The notes under the pieces were generated by a model. The model worked only from the letters and a program-made list of their open reading frames with translations. It was not told the origin of the DNA and did no database searches. Shown here piece by piece: positions 14,064-28,300 of a DNA stretch of 64,000 nt (within the stretch, counting starts at the first letter, position 1; every line of letters starts with the position of its first letter). Source of the stretch: Paramecium pentaurelia (Eukaryota; Ciliophora; Oligohymenophorea; Peniculida; Parameciidae); assembly GCA_905183005.1 (NCBI GenBank), contig CAJJDO010000004.1:972499-1036498 (forward strand), in the 5' to 3' direction. Position numbers and translations under genes: made by a program.

Positions 14064-16840
14064 ATGAGATCAATAAATAATTCCATTGATACACCATCTA
14101 TTAAAGTTAGATTCAATAATAATGAGAGAGTGGATGAAATGAAAACAACTAAAACAATTAAAAAAATGAATATTTAGGATGAATTATCTATAATTTGGGA
14201 ATATTATATGTATATGATCATGGCTATTTTGGTTGAAATTATAGTACTAATATTTAATAATGAGACCAAAATTCTCAACATAATAAGAATCACTATATTT
14301 ATTCTTATTTTTATTATATCCCTTGTTTACATAAAAAAAATGCAGTAAAATTTATTATTATGTTTGATTTGTTTGATTAAAATATTTTAGACTTCAACTA
14401 TATGCCTAAACAATGAAGTTTATTTGATTGCTATAATACCATTTGCATATGATTAAATTACTATTAACAATAAAGTTGCAATCAAATTAAAAGTGCTAGA
14501 GCAAATATTAATAAAGATCATAGGTGTAAGTTTAATTTGTATTTTTTATAAATTGCCATTAGCGATAACTATAAATTTATGTTTAATGATTTTGGAAATC
14601 TATAGAAATCGTATCATTTTTATGAAAACAGAAGTAAATTAATCATTAATTAATTACAAAATACCTATTGATTATGAATAAGTAGCATAAAGTGTTAGAG
14701 TAGAAAATACATAAAGAGAAGATATATGGAAGAAAAGATTTTACATAATACCATTATCAATTTTATTAATTTCAAAGGAAACATTAAAAATTACATATAA
14801 AAATTAGACATTATTCAAATAATTTTGTGATAGTTTTATTAATGAAGAAGAATTAGAGGATCTTATATTAAATAAATTATATTTCTCATTATTATCAGAT
14901 CATTAAGAATTTGTATAATTGTCTTCTAAAAATATTATTAAATTAAAATAAAAAAAATCTTATTCATCAAATGTTTTTCATTAGAAATCTTGTATGACTT
15001 AATTAAGTTCCTATGATTTAATGTAAAAAAGAACTTTGATTGAAATTCTTACATAAATAAAAAGTGATATGTATAATTTATAAAAAGACGTTATTGAATT
15101 ATTTTGTCAGTAAACAGAAATATCTGGTGCTAAATATTAATTAGAGGCTAAAATTATTTTATCTGATAAAGATGATGAATTTTTTGTAACACTTAATGAT
15201 ACAACAAAATAAAATGAAATTCAGTAATTCATAGTAAAAGAAGAATTTAAAAGTAAAGTAAATAAATAATTTATATATTTGAGATTATAGAATCATTTTC
15301 ACATGAATTACGAACACCATTAAATAGTGCTATTAATTTTTTAGAGGCATCAATATCTAATAATACAATTGATGATAAATTAAAATTACAAACTCTTGAA
15401 CCTGCAGTCAATTCATTAAAATTATAATCTTATTTAATTAATGATATCATTGATTATTAAAATTATAATGCAAATTAATTAGAACTATATGTTACAGAAT
15501 TTTCTGTCTAAGATTTCTTAAGTGAATTAACATCATTATTTAGTATTTAATTTGATATGAAAAAGATTACTTTTAATTTAGATTTACAAAAAAATTAATT
15601 ATAATATTTTAGTTCTGATCAAACAAGATTAACTTAAATTTTAGTCAATCTTTTATAAAATTCACTCAAATATACTTCTAGTGGAGTAATAAAACTTAAA
15701 TTTAGTAGTGTATCAAATGATATAGTGAAAATAGTAATTTAAGATTCAGGTATAGGCATAGCTCCTAATGTTTTAGAATAAGTTAGGATAACTTTAAAAT
15801 ATGTTGAAGAAAGTAAAGATTTTTAAACTTTTAAAGCTTGGAAAGGATTTGGATTATTAATTTTTGCATTGTTGCATTAAAGTTTATGTCCTCCAACATT
15901 AAGGTCTATTCAAATTGAATCAACTGTATTTAATAAGGGGACTAAAATTAAATTTTATATTTTAAATTTCAATTACAGTTCGAAATAAAATACAATTAAA
16001 TAATCATTTAGTGCAAAAAATACACTTAGACAATCCTAAAGTGTTAAGAAATCTTTATAATCAAATTCTCTTAGTTAAATATTACCTATGAATGGAACAA
16101 TATATTTAGCATAAGATATTTAATAAGTAAATTAACACATGAAAAAGAGTGAGAGAATTATGAATTCTGTTTCAAATACTTTAGATGATTTTTCGGAATT
16201 GTCTAAGAGTCCAAAAATATAATTTTGTTCACCTGATGCTAATATCTCTTAATTAATCTAAATTTAACCTGTTTTAATTACAGATATTAAATCAAGTTAA
16301 AAGATTTCAATAAAAAATAAAAATCCTTTATTTTAATCTTATAAATCATAAAAATCATAATTAGTCAATTTAAATTAATTTAGAAAGATGGAAACATAAT
16401 ATAGGGAAGATATCTTCAAGACATTGGCAATCAAAAAAAATAAATGTAATTGCAATATCATATTATCTGTGGATGATGAAATATTTAATTAAAAATCAGT
16501 TGAAAGACTTCTTTAATAAATTGGATTTGATGTAAAATTAGCATTTAGTGGAGATGAAGCAATCAATTTAATATTGAATCTAAAACCTTGTAGTTTAGGT
16601 TGTAATATTTTAACAATCATTTTAATGGATTATTAGATGCCAAGAAAAGATGGTATTGCTACAACTAAAGAATTAAAAAAACTCATGTCAGATGGTATTA
16701 TCCCTGAAATCCCAATAATTGGTTTAACTGCCTTTACAGGTTAGTAAGATATTAAAAATTGCTTAATAGCAGGTATGAGTGATGTATTATCAAAACCTTT
16801 AAAAATTTAGGAATTAAAAGATGTATTAGCATCTCTTTGA
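14064..16840 (+). CDS. Hybrid sensor histidine kinase (membrane, with receiver)
   Basis: Phosphorelay sensor. The start at 14064 precedes a basic N-terminus and several hydrophobic segments (MAILVEIIVLIFN, IFILIFIISLVYI, then more), so it is a membrane protein. The H box SHELRTPLN holds the phospho-acceptor His. An N box (LLQNSLKYT), a G1 box (DSGIGIAP) and a glycine-rich AWKGFGL box make up the ATPase domain. The C-terminal receiver has the acidic pair VDDE, the phospho-acceptor Asp in LMDYQMP, Thr in LTAF and Lys in SKPL. The stop is TGA 16838-16840. It converges tail-to-tail with its paralogue on the other strand, 44 bp away across a (TA)n run. Confidence 0.93.
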
Positions 16841-16854
16841 TTATAAATACTATC

Positions 16855-16874
16855 TATATATATATATATATATA
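16855..16874. repeat. (TA)n microsatellite
   Basis: A run of about ten TA dinucleotides lies between two convergent histidine kinase genes. It is probably neutral 3'-flanking sequence. Confidence 0.9.
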
Positions 16875-16884
16875 CAATAAGAAT

Positions 16885-19692
16885 AATCATAATAATGTTA
16901 GTAGCTCACAGAAATCATTGAGCTTTAAAGGTTTAAAAAGTACTTCATACATTCCAGCATTTAAACAGCTTTCGATGTCTAATTTACTTGTAAATGCAGT
17001 TAATCCTATTATATTGATGTAAGGGATTATTTTCTCTTTCATCATTCTCTTTAATTAAATAGTACATTCAATACCATTCATGATTGGCATTGAATAATCC
17101 ATTAAAATAAGATTCAAAAGTTCACATTCCTTTGAGCATTTTTATAATTGTTATATTTTTGTAATTGCCTCTTAACCATTATAAGCCTTAAATTATGAAT
17201 ACATTCTTACAATGATCATTTCAAAACCATATCTTTCTATTAACAATTTGATAGAATTTTAATTAAAAATTTCATCATCCACAGACATTATTTTTCTACA
17301 CTTACATTTAAGTTTCTTCTTAAAATTGTGTAAGGCAGAATCATTACTTTACCTTTCCATCATTTTCAATTATGTAAAACTTAATATTTTTGATCTAATT
17401 TAAAAAATAAGATTTACTTCATTTATGATGATTTCATTGATAGTTACTCAAAAGATCCACTCTACTTTTTATTATCTTTAATATTAAGTATGAAATTGTG
17501 TTGTTAATTCTCTAATTATATGTATTGATTGGATAGATTTTATAATTAATCCCCAGATTCTATAGAATCTTGATCATTTTCAGAAGTTCCTTTAAGTAAT
17601 TTATGTAAAGTACTTTTTTGTGTACTATATAATCCAAGATTTTAAGAAACTAAAGCATGTTCATTAACATATATAACTGTTCCAACAAGATTATTTTATT
17701 AATTTTATCGTGAATTTCTTCTAAATTTTACAGATTTTTTTTTTGTTAAATCATCAATGTTATTGTTAATTTCATCAATTAAAACTTATCTTATTTTAAA
17801 TTTGAATTTAGTTCCTTTTTATAATTTTGATTTGATTTGAAAAGTTTCTGATAATGATGGATTTAATTAATGTAATAAAATACTTGAAATCAATAATCCT
17901 ATTCCATTCCAAGATTTCAATTTTGAAAAATATCTCAAATTATCAACTTAATTAACATAGGTATTCAATTTCTTTGTAATTTCTTATTTAATTCCTATAC
18001 CTGTATCAGAAACAGAAAATTAAATTGAATCATCTTCTAAATTTTTAATTTTAAGAATTGCACCACCTGTATATGTATATTTTAAGGAATTTTAAATAAC
18101 ATTTACTAAGATTTACATTAATCGATTATAATCAGTAGACATATAAGTTTATGTATTTTTAGTTAGATCTATTACAAAATTTAAACCTTTTTATTAGAAT
18201 TATAAATTAAAAATGCTTGTAATTTCGCTAATAACATCTTTGATCTCAAATTCTTTTACACAAACATCTAAACTATTATTATAGAATTATGAAAAGTCTA
18301 TAACATCATTGATTATATATGATTATAATTATAAAGCGATTGATGCAGGTTCCAAACATTATTTCTTAATAGATAAGGGTAATTATTCATTGGCTATTGC
18401 AGATTTAATAAAATTTATTGAACTATTTAAAGGTGTCTTAAGTTCATGAGAGAGTGATTCTATAACCTAAAATATAAATTATAATTTACTTTCTTTTAAA
18501 ATTCATCTTTTACAATGAATTATTACAATTACATTTATTTAGATATATCTGATAAAATGATTGTTAATTCATCATCTTCATTACTTGAGAATATTGTTCC
18601 ATTAATCTAAAATTATTAAGAATCTAAAACTTGATGACAATATAAATCAATAGAATTTGTAAAAGGTTTCATAATATTTTAATAAGATCCTCCAATAAAA
18701 TTTAATGAAATTTGTTAAAGTGTTTATTTTTTTAGATTTTCAATATCAAATTAACTTGAACATGATTAATTAACAGGTTTATTAAAAAATTGTTTTCTTA
18801 CTATATTATTACTTGAATTTTTTAACATTTCTAAACTATCTTCTAAAATTGTGAATTCCAATTTATTCATTATTAAATCATTAATTTCATTATCATTATA
18901 ACATAAAGTATTAAAATTTTTTTTGGCTGTTTCATTTTTAAATTTAATAGCCAAAGATTTTTTATTAAGTATTATAATTGAGATTGGTATAGCATGCATT
19001 CTTTTAATCCAAAGATCTTCATTATTAATTAAATTATCTATAATAATATCACCATGATTATTAATTATAATATCATTTTAGATTTAATTTTCTCCTTATA
19101 TTTTATTATCACTTATTATTTTCTAACTCTCAACAGATTTTCTTTTTAATTTACCTCCTAATTTATATTTTTATCTTTGCCTATTTTTAGTATATAGGAG
19201 AATAATTTAATAACTCTCAAGTACAATAGTATTACATATAATTATGATAAAAACCTAATTGCTCCAATAAAGTGAAATAAAAATTAAACTTAAAACCTTA
19301 AGTATGAGATAATCAAATAAATAATGATAATTTTCATGTCTTTATGTTAAAATTCCCTTATCGAAAATTAATGAAAGTATGGCTAGACTACTCCATTCGT
19401 CATATGATATTAATTAAGTGATTGATACTATTTCACAAACTAATTTTATAAATCTTGTAACCATTGGATCAACTCTTTTTTATAAAGCAAATATTATTAT
19501 TGCTAGAGTTGATGTTAATATGAATTTGACAAGCATAAATATTGAATAAGTATGATTAAATATATAAAAAGCTAGATTACTGAATGAAAGTAAAAGCAAG
19601 TATAATTCTATATTATAATTATTCACACCACAAAAATTCTGAAAATTTGAATAGTTAACAGCACTCTCTATCTTTATTTTTGTATCACTCAT
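16885..19692 (-). CDS. Hybrid sensor histidine kinase, paralogue 2
   Basis: Same architecture as the gene at 14.1-16.8 kb. The start at 19692 (MSDTKIKIESAV) leads into hydrophobic helices (LYLLLLSFSNLAFYIF, FILTSTLAIIIFAL). The H box SHELKTPLN carries the phospho-acceptor His. ATPase boxes follow around 17.8-18.2 kb. The receiver at the C-terminus has VDDE, LMDYSMP (acceptor Asp), LTAF and FKPL. The stop is TGA 16885-16887. Cys-rich CKCRK just before the receiver resembles CNCN and CNCK at the same place in the other two kinases, which supports a common ancestor. Ligand is unknown. Introns were not all placed. Confidence 0.92.
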
Positions 19693-19807
19693 AAATGTAT
19701 TTACTATAACTATTATCTTTTATATTTAATATTATTTGAATAAAATTAATCAATAGAACTAAACCCATTTATTTAATATGTTACAAAAAGATCAACACTT
19801 CTCTGTT

Positions 19808-20417
19808 TCAAATGGACAAAAAAAATATACTATGATTAAATATTTTTTAAATATCTTATTAAATATGTAAATTATTTAAACAATCTATGTTTTAATCTTT
19901 AGAGTCTAAGACTTTGCAATATCTCATTTTTTGTGAATATATTAATAATTTTAATTTATTCATCCTTTTCTCCTCTACTTTCTTCTTTTTATACTTACTT
20001 ATAACATTTATAATAATATGGCAACATTAATTATATGATTTTTGGACTCTAAAATCTCATAAATTAATTAATCAAGAACATAATTCTTAATTTGATCAAT
20101 CTTATTAGCTAAATATTAATTGAAAATGAAATAATTTATTTTCACCAATCTGATTACAAATATGTATAGTAACTAATTATAATAACATAATTTTTTACAA
20201 TTTAAGAGATTGAATCCATAATTATATGACCAATTATCCAAAATTGGAGATAGTCTTTTAAATATGAAGGATAAGTAACAATATTAACTTTATTTACATA
20301 AACACAGAAATTGAAGTTATATTATTGCTACACAACATTTTTTTTATATAAAATTTATAGGTCTAATCAAAGATTAATCTAAATTGCTTAAGAAATTTAG
20401 AACATTAATGAATTCAT
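19808..20417 (-). CDS. Hypothetical protein
   Basis: No family recognised. A minus-strand reading frame can be followed from an ATG at 20417 to TGA at 19808. It needs a 25-nt intron near the start (GTTCT...TTTAG) and one of about 26 nt near 20 kb. The roughly 185-residue product has ordinary amino-acid composition (for example LQFWIIGHNYGFNLL and YVLDQLIYEILESKN) and no obvious membrane segment. The gene fits the spacing of its neighbours: 47 bp from the Rab stop and 115 bp from the kinase start. An alternative plus-strand frame is shorter and interrupted by TGA. The model rests on hand splicing and could be wrong in detail. Confidence 0.45.
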
Positions 20418-20463
20418 AAATATTTATTAATTATAAAAATTAGGAGTTTTATAGATACAAATA

Positions 20464-21137
20464 TCAACAACAAGAGGAATCCAATTTTTTTTCTTCTTAA
20501 TGAATTTAAAGGAGTTTATTAGGATTACCATTTAATTATTAATCTTAGTGTTAATTTTTAATTAATTTGGCAACTTGCAAAAATACTTCATTAATATTAG
20601 TACCATCCTTAGCACTAGTTTCAAAATAAGGAATGCCATACTTTGTAGCCAAAGACTGAGCCTCCTCATTTGAAATACATCTCTCTTTAATATCTGCTTT
20701 GTTTCCTATAATTTATATAATGATGAATACCTATTAATACTTTAATGATATTTTCATTAGTATGCTATTTAATTTAATTCATCCATTTATCAATATCCTT
20801 AAGTGAATCTTTATTATTAAGTGCAAAAACAAGTAAAATTCCCATAGCTCCTTTATAAAAATTTTGAGTAAGTGTCTAATATCTCTCTTATCCTGCAGTA
20901 TCCCATATTTACATCTTAACTACTTTTTCATCAACCTATAATTTCTTAATTTTGAAATCTACTCCTATTAAAAAATAATAAACTTTAATTACCAATTGTA
21001 CACATATATCCTGTTCTAAAATTGTTTTCAGAATATCTGAGAAGAATTTATGTTTTACCAACTCCAGAATTGCCTAATAATAGTATTTTAATTAATTATT
21101 CATATGGATCTTATGCTTTTTTGGCTAAGGATGACAT
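20464..21137 (-). CDS. Rab-family small GTPase
   Basis: Vesicle-traffic GTPase of about 205 residues. The start at 21137 gives MSSLAKKAQDPYEQLIKIL. The P-loop is GNSGVGKT, switch I includes the Thr of TIGIDFK, switch II is WDTAGQERY, and the guanine-base motifs are NKAD and SAK. The protein ends ...KKLDSSCC, a dual-cysteine motif for geranylgeranylation, so membrane attachment is expected. All catalytic residues including the switch-II Gln are present. TIGIDF and the overall pattern sit in the Rab1/Rab8/Rab10 neighbourhood, but the subfamily is not assigned. Introns lie near 20.71 and 20.98 kb. Confidence 0.95.
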
Positions 21138-21240
21138 AATCTTAATATTAATTGTCAAAAAAAAAACTATTGAAATATTTTATTAATAATTCTGATGAAA
21201 GACAATTTAAAAAAATAGTAAATAGAACAAATAAATATTA

Positions 21241-23974
21241 TCAAATATTAAGACGATGAAAAGTATCACGAAGTTTTTCCTTTGTAATTGGTTTAATTAA
21301 CACACAATTAAAACCCTCTTGAATGCTTTTCTATTAATCTTGGATACTACAAAAAGCAGTAACTGCAATGACAGGTATGGTTTTAGTTAATTTAATTTTA
21401 TATTCCATTTATCTTATCCTTTGAACAGCTTCCCAACCACTCATAATTGGCATACATATATCCATTAAAATACACTTATATCCAATACAAGTTGATGTAT
21501 TACATCTATTAGCCAATTAAATTTCTATTTTTTCTATAGCTTATTTGCCATTAAATGCATAATCAACATCATAACCTTATTGTTTCATAAGATGAGAAAG
21601 AATGTGAATATTAAATTATTCATCATCTACAATTAATGTCTTTTTGCAATTACAAATATTTGTTTCTATATTTCCTATCTAATCTCCTAACTAAGATTTA
21701 CTACATCTATTATAACTCAAAACTCTAACTTATTGAGTACTTTGTTATTCTATAAATGGAATTGTATGAATAAATGAATTTTATAAATTACTTTATTCTT
21801 ATTAAACTTACTCTTCATCATATTATAATACGAAATAAAATTAAGTACCTTCACCTAAAGTAGATTCAACTGACAGATAATTTTAATTGTTTGGTGCCAA
21901 ATGTTTTATAATTTATTTACAAACTGATAATCCCAAACTAATTCCAACTGACTATTTAGATACTTTTTCATCTTCATCAGATAAGTGTAACTAAACATAT
22001 TATAAATATTAATACCTTCTTTCTTAAATTACATAATTCATTTTCACTCATCCCTATTCCTGTATCACTTATAGAAACTTATAATAAATTTGTATCTTAA
22101 CAATTAAATGATTGTACATCATCTATTCCTTACATAGAATCTATATATTATTTATTAGACACTCTTATTGTAATTCCACCTTTTAATGTAAATCGAATAG
22201 CATTCCCAATTAAATTTAGTAATACTTAACACAACCTTTAACGATCTCCAATTATTATATAAGAAACCTCTGGTAATTCCACATTTATTGAGAGTAATTT
22301 TCTTTCAATTTAATCCTTTAATAAATCAACACATTCCCATATGACTGAATTAATATCAAACTTATCTGATTTGATAATTAATTTCTCTTCTAAAATATCT
22401 CTGTAATCAAAAAAATCATATATTTTATACAATTAGAGTTTTGTATAACATAAAGCTTATTCTAATTATTATGAACAAGACTCTTAAGATGATTATTTGT
22501 CTTAACATTATTTGATAAATCCAAATATAGCATTTAAATTAGTTAGTAATTCATGAGATATTGATCTTAGAATATTCTTTTTAATTGATTCTAATTTTTT
22601 GAGTTTGGCTCTTAAAAGAATTTAATTGATTTCATTAATGAAATAGATTTATAATCCATCATCATTATCAAATAATCTACAATTCTCTAATACATTAACA
22701 AGAAATTTCATTTTATGATTGATAGTTGGTTTAGATTTAGGTGTAATAATATTATAATCTTGAGATTACTTATGATTAGAACTTGGATATTCTTTGCTTT
22801 CTTTTGATAATAGTTAATCAGCAGAGATTTTACGACTTGGTGTCATATATAGAGCAGATTTATTTAATCTAATATGATTTTATGATCTTTTACGAGAACT
22901 CTTTTTACCAGCTGAATGAATCATCATTTAAGGAGAATTGTTAAATTCTATTTTCATTGTAACATCTGATGTGAATTTCTTTTTGATTATACTATCATCT
23001 TCTTAATTCTTAAATGATTAGAAAAACTTCTATTATTATTAATGATTTTTAGGGGGTGATTATTAAATTTCTACAGAAAATCGATTTTAAGATAATAATT
23101 GAGTTTTTTCTTTACAATAAGTAACATTCTTTATTTTATATTGATCCTCTATTTCAAGATCATCATCATCAAAATCAAATAGAGTTTAATCATTATTTAA
23201 TTCATCCAATTATAAATTCTATAAAAAACTTAATTGATTTCTAGCTGAATGTATTGTAGATGTTTTTTCAGGTGATTAATCTGTTTCAGCTTAATTTGTA
23301 CTTTCTAATTTGTTAGCTAAATTATCAAAAATCTTATTAGAATAAAGTAAGAAATTCTTATCTTTATGAACTATACATATAGCTTAAGGAGTAGAATCAA
23401 TAATCATAAATAATGCTTAAAGATTTTAAAAATGTTGTAAATAAAGGAATTCCTTTCTCAAAATTTATAAGATTAGAAGGACTATTGAAAGGAACAATCC
23501 TTCAAATGAGGGTAAGTCAGCAAGTAAGATGCTCTGGATTAAGAACAATGAAATTGTTAAAAATTTCATGCTTAAAGTAGAATACATGCTCTGATAGATA
23601 CTAATTAATGTAACATAGAGCATAAAATAATCTTTTTCTTTGATTATGTAGCAAATCCAATACATACAGTATTGTTGTATTAGAGGCAATAATTATATAA
23701 AGAAATGTGATTCTTGAGAAATTGCTTTTGAAATGGATAAAAATAAGAGAATATGTATACATATTTGTATTGCCAAAGTAATTTAAATATACAAGTTATC
23801 TGCCATAATGGACAATCTAATGATAATAAATATGAATTAGAGTATTAATATTGGTCTAAAAGTATTATCAGCCCATTAAAAGTGATTATGCCATCTCCAT
23901 TGTTAATATTAATCCCACTTTAAAGTTTTTAGATGTTTAAAAAAAGCCATCTTGATGATTTGCCATTTGGGCAT
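21241..23974 (-). CDS. Hybrid sensor histidine kinase, paralogue 3
   Basis: The third hybrid kinase of the window. I extend the start to the ATG at 23974, because an open Trp-rich N-terminus (MPKWQIIKMAFFKHLK) runs in frame into the membrane helices. An alternative start is 23806. The H box reads SHELLTNLN, with Asn where the other two have Pro. ATPase landmarks are NLIGNAIRFT and DTGIGM. The receiver has VDDE, LMDICMP (acceptor Asp), VTAF and IKPI, and ends at TGA 21241. Many Ser/Thr-rich residues separate helices and catalytic core. Function in the cell is unknown. Confidence 0.9.
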
Positions 23975-24116
23975 GATTATTTTATTTAATTAATATACAT
24001 AAAGGATAATGTGTAATACATGATTGTAACATATAAGTATTTATGCTTATTCAATAATATCTTTAATTAATTTTATCTCTAACTTGCTTTTAGAGTACTC
24101 AAACTTTATATAAATA
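23975..24116. promoter_or_regulatory. Short bidirectional promoter region
   Basis: About 140 bp of AT-rich DNA lies between two divergent starts. No specific factor site is recognised. Confidence 0.4.
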
Positions 24117-24984
24117 ATGAAGGAAGAAGACAATGTTATCAAATAAGTAAACTAATAAATATAATATAAACCTTAGGAAGAAAACCAATTTTTTATCCCA
24201 CATTATATCATACCCATAAACTATACTCCAATTCCAAACGAAATAGAGAATTATAAATTTGCTATTCATCATTTAACAGAGGAAAATCACTTTTTGAGAA
24301 AACAATTACAACATAATCAAGTCTCAGACGTTCTTTCTTTGAATGCAGAATAACTAAAAGATGAAGTATTTAAAATGATTGACTATATGATGAAAAATCT
24401 CAATTACCTTCCAAAAGAATAAATCTTTGCCTATCGAAAAACCATTCGATTATGTACACAAAGGAAAGCACTTAAAAGAATCTATTTCCTTATATTTACC
24501 AGATATTTATAAGTAAATTTACATATCAACAAAATAGGCTGAAAAAACAAAAGAAGAAATGATTAAATTCATTATTCGCAAAAGTGTGAAGTTTTAGAAA
24601 TCCACTAGTACCATTTAGAAACAATAAATTAAGAAAATGAATAATGCATTCGTCTAGCAATTATTTCTATCAACTCAATATCAGTAACATTACTCAAACT
24701 TTTTAAGTAACAATTTTATTCTCTATATAATCTAGGTCAATACCTATAATTAGCACTTGAAGAAAATAAACATAAAATTTAAAAATATGTGAATTTTATT
24801 GTGGAATCAATATAAAATGACTAAATTGATGTAATTATTCATTCATTACATTTAGGATGTCTTAAATTATAAAAGATTTCCTTGGTTGAATGAATGGATA
24901 TAATAGTCTGTTTAGATTGCTAAAGATCTGCAATAGACTAGCAATCCCTAAAGTTCGGAGAATAATAAAAAAATAAAATTCTGA
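24117..24984 (+). CDS. Hypothetical charged helical protein
   Basis: Unrecognised. The start at 24117 gives MKEEDNVIKQVNQQ..., then helix-prone stretches (HHLTEENHFLRKQLQ, LNAEQLKDEVFKMIDYMM). Introns of 25 nt near 24.45 kb and 29 nt near 24.71 kb keep the frame open to TGA 24891-24893. A further possible intron (31 nt, GTTGAAT...TTTAG) would bypass that stop and end the gene at 24984, adding a polar tail. Either way the product is about 230-260 residues, without membrane segments. No domain can be named. Confidence 0.55.
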
Positions 24985-25335
24985 TTAAACGCTTAATTGG
25001 AAATAATTATGAAGAAAAACAAATAGTTTGTATTAGCTATTATAAATTCATCAATTAATTATTATATTCTTAAAGATTATACTCTCATATTCTTAATCAA
25101 TCTGTGTAAACTGATTAAAAATGACAAACATAATTCTATGATTGAGTGATCAATCTAATTAATTTATTTAATATGTTTATTTCCATTTTCTTAATCCCAT
25201 ATTTATTATTAGATAAGAATTATATAGATTAATATACTTACTATAAAATTAATATTGCTGAATTTCTTAATGAAAAAATAGATTATTATTTAATATTAAT
25301 TATAATTAAAATCAGTGTTATTATTTAAATTATAA
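24985..25335. other. Intergenic, no gene seen
   Basis: AT-rich 350 bp between the 3' ends of convergent genes. Open frames exist but none has an identifiable start, and composition is low-complexity. Confidence 0.5.
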
Positions 25336-28300
25336 TCATTTTCTTAGATCTGTTAAAGATTTCACTATATTTGTCAATCTAGCAATTTCTAAATCTTTTG
25401 CTTCTATCAAATTTTCATAAAAAGCACTTCCACCAGATTATGCTGACTTTTATCTCATTGATAAATCTAATTTTGTATATTCATCTATCTAATATTAATA
25501 TTTTCTAATTTCTTATTCATAATTCTATCTTTCTTAATTTAATAATTATTCCATTTTTCTCACTTCTTATTTAAGATTATTTATTTCCTCTTTCATCTAT
25601 TAATCTTAAATATTATTTGTCTTCTAACGTTAGGTATTCTATTATTGTTATCTCTCTAATTCTTTTCTAAACTAGAAGTTTTCATTCTGCAACATTTATA
25701 ATTACTTTGCATATTATTCTGAAGTCTCTAAATTCTATTTTTGTTTTAAAATACATGTACTTCTTATTTAAACTCTTCAAAATATTCGATTTTCTATCTG
25801 AATTCACTTACTTACATATTCAATTGTTTACATATTTTTTATGCTTTACTAATAATATTAAATTAATATACTCCAAATCATTATTTTTATCCTACAAATC
25901 TTATTCCAATTATCTTAATTAATTAATCTTTAATTCCAATTAAGCTTTTAAATTTCTTGCTTCTTCCTTTAAAATTTTATTAATCTCTGATTATTTATTT
26001 AACTTATCCTTAAATTCCTACTCCATTATTTCAGTTTATTTTGTATATTATTTCTATAATACACTTAAATCATTTAATAATCTAAAATACTTATAACAAT
26101 AATTTACTTATCATTTTCATGTTTAGATTAATTATATGATTGTTATAATTATTAATATTTATGTTATAATTGAGACAACATTTAATCATTTCCTTCATTA
26201 TTATTTTCTAATTGTTTTTTTATTTGATGAACCTCAGTTAATTTATCTTCATATGTTCTAATAACATCAATTTATTTTCTTGAAAAATCTTCTAATTCAC
26301 TCAAAGTCTTATGTAATTATTTAATTTCAGTCTCTCTTAATTATAATTAACTTGATAAATGTGATAATTCATCTTATAATTCTTCTATTTAAGCTACAGC
26401 CTCTTCATGTGTTTTTTTATTCTCTGTTTATAATTATAATAATTATTTTTTCTTTTCATCTAATTATTTTTTCAAATTCTATTTATCTTATTCACATAAT
26501 TATTCTTAAGTTTAACGTTAAGATTTTAGTTTCTAAAAATCTTTTTCTATAACTTCCAATTATTATTTATATGTTTTATTTTCAAATTCCAATACAGAAT
26601 TCTTATCATTTAATTTCTCTATTATATCCTATTATTCCAATTATTTTGATTATTATAAATTTAAATATTCTCTTTTTTTATTTTCTAATTCTTTTTCTAT
26701 TTATTCCATTGTTTATCTCTATTTTTTATCTTATTATTCAAATAATTTTATATTCTATTCTTATTAAGTGATAGTTAATTCCAATTCTTATATTAAATTA
26801 TCTTTCTCCTCTTTTTATTACATTTATTCTTATTATGCTAATTTTAATTTACGCATCAATTACTCATTATCATTATGTAATCCTTATGTCAATTATTAAA
26901 CTTTTGTCAATTTCTCATTTAATTCTTCATTTTCTTAAATTAATCTTTCTGTTTATTCTGAATAGAATTTCTTTAATTATTCCAATTATTACAATTAATT
27001 CTATCTCTATTACTTTATATCAATAGACACTTATTATTCTATATCAATTCCATTCAAATTTATTTATATTGAATCAATTTCATTTTTACAAAATTTCAAT
27101 AATTTTAATGCTTCCTTTGAATCAGCCATATTTTATAGTTCATTTAATATAATACTTAATCTATTTAAGCCTTCTTCTAAAATAATTTTAATTTTAGTGC
27201 TCTATGATTATATTTATTCAAATTATGTTGATTTCTTTTTTAATTAAATTGCCAAATCATTCAATCTTTATTAAACTTTAGAATTATGTCTTTCAATAGT
27301 TAATTATAATTCAGAATCCATCAAATCATCAGGTACTATAAATACTGGTATTTCAGAATTAAATGCTCTATCCAATTCTTTAGTTCTTGTATCTTTTGCT
27401 TTTTTAACAATATTTTATAATTATTGTAATTAATATTACAATTATTTATTATCAGTTTATTGTAATTCACTTTATTATTATTCCAATCTCACTTACTCCA
27501 ATTATATCTCAAGTCCTTTAATTAAATTTTCAACAATCTCTTCTTTGTGTTATATGAGTTGAGTTATATCTCGTATTATGTTTGAAATATTTAATGATAA
27601 CATTTGGGCATCTTCAGTCATTAATTAATCATAATCATATGTTGATTCTTATTAATTAACATATTATGATAGAAATGTCCTTGTTTATTAAGATAAAGCT
27701 TGAAGTGTATTAATTAATTACTATTGGAAACGAGGTTATTTATTATTAGAACTGGAATATTTAGTAGCACTTGAATATTTATGAGCACTATTATATTATT
27801 ATTTAGTTGGAGACTTTAATAGTGATGACTATTGTATTTGTTATTGATATTAATATTATTTCAATTGTTCCTCTTTCATTTATAATTCATCTAACAAAAT
27901 TTATTTATCATCTTTAGATTATTTCAATTCTTTTATGAGACGATCAGCTACCTCTTATAATTCTTGAGTTAATTTTTATTCATGTTGTAACATTTTTTAA
28001 TAGACAACATCTTATTAAGATTATTTTAGATATTCAATTTTAGATTGCAATTACTCATTAACTTTGCTTTATTATTTAAGTGTATTAATGATAGTTTACT
28101 CATTTGGTGTTACATTTAATAGAGATGCCAAATTAATGAGTAATTAATTTGAACCTTCTTGCTATTTCTTTTAGAGTATTGTATATTTATCAAATAATGA
28201 AACTAATTTTCTACCATAACATACACATGAGTATTATAGTTGAGTAATAAGATCTTTATCATTTTTATATTCTTTTATAACTGGAAGTGAATCAAATAGT

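Noticed and set aside
23752..24355. Long plus-strand frame overlapping the start of kinase paralogue 3
   Set aside because: The minus strand gives a Trp-rich N-terminus in frame with the kinase, and the plus strand has a better gene starting at 24117 in another frame.
25707..27026. Several plus-strand hydrophobic open frames
   Set aside because: They are antisense shadows of the Gln/Lys-rich coiled-coil gene; antisense of such sequence gives Leu/Ile/Tyr-rich frames.
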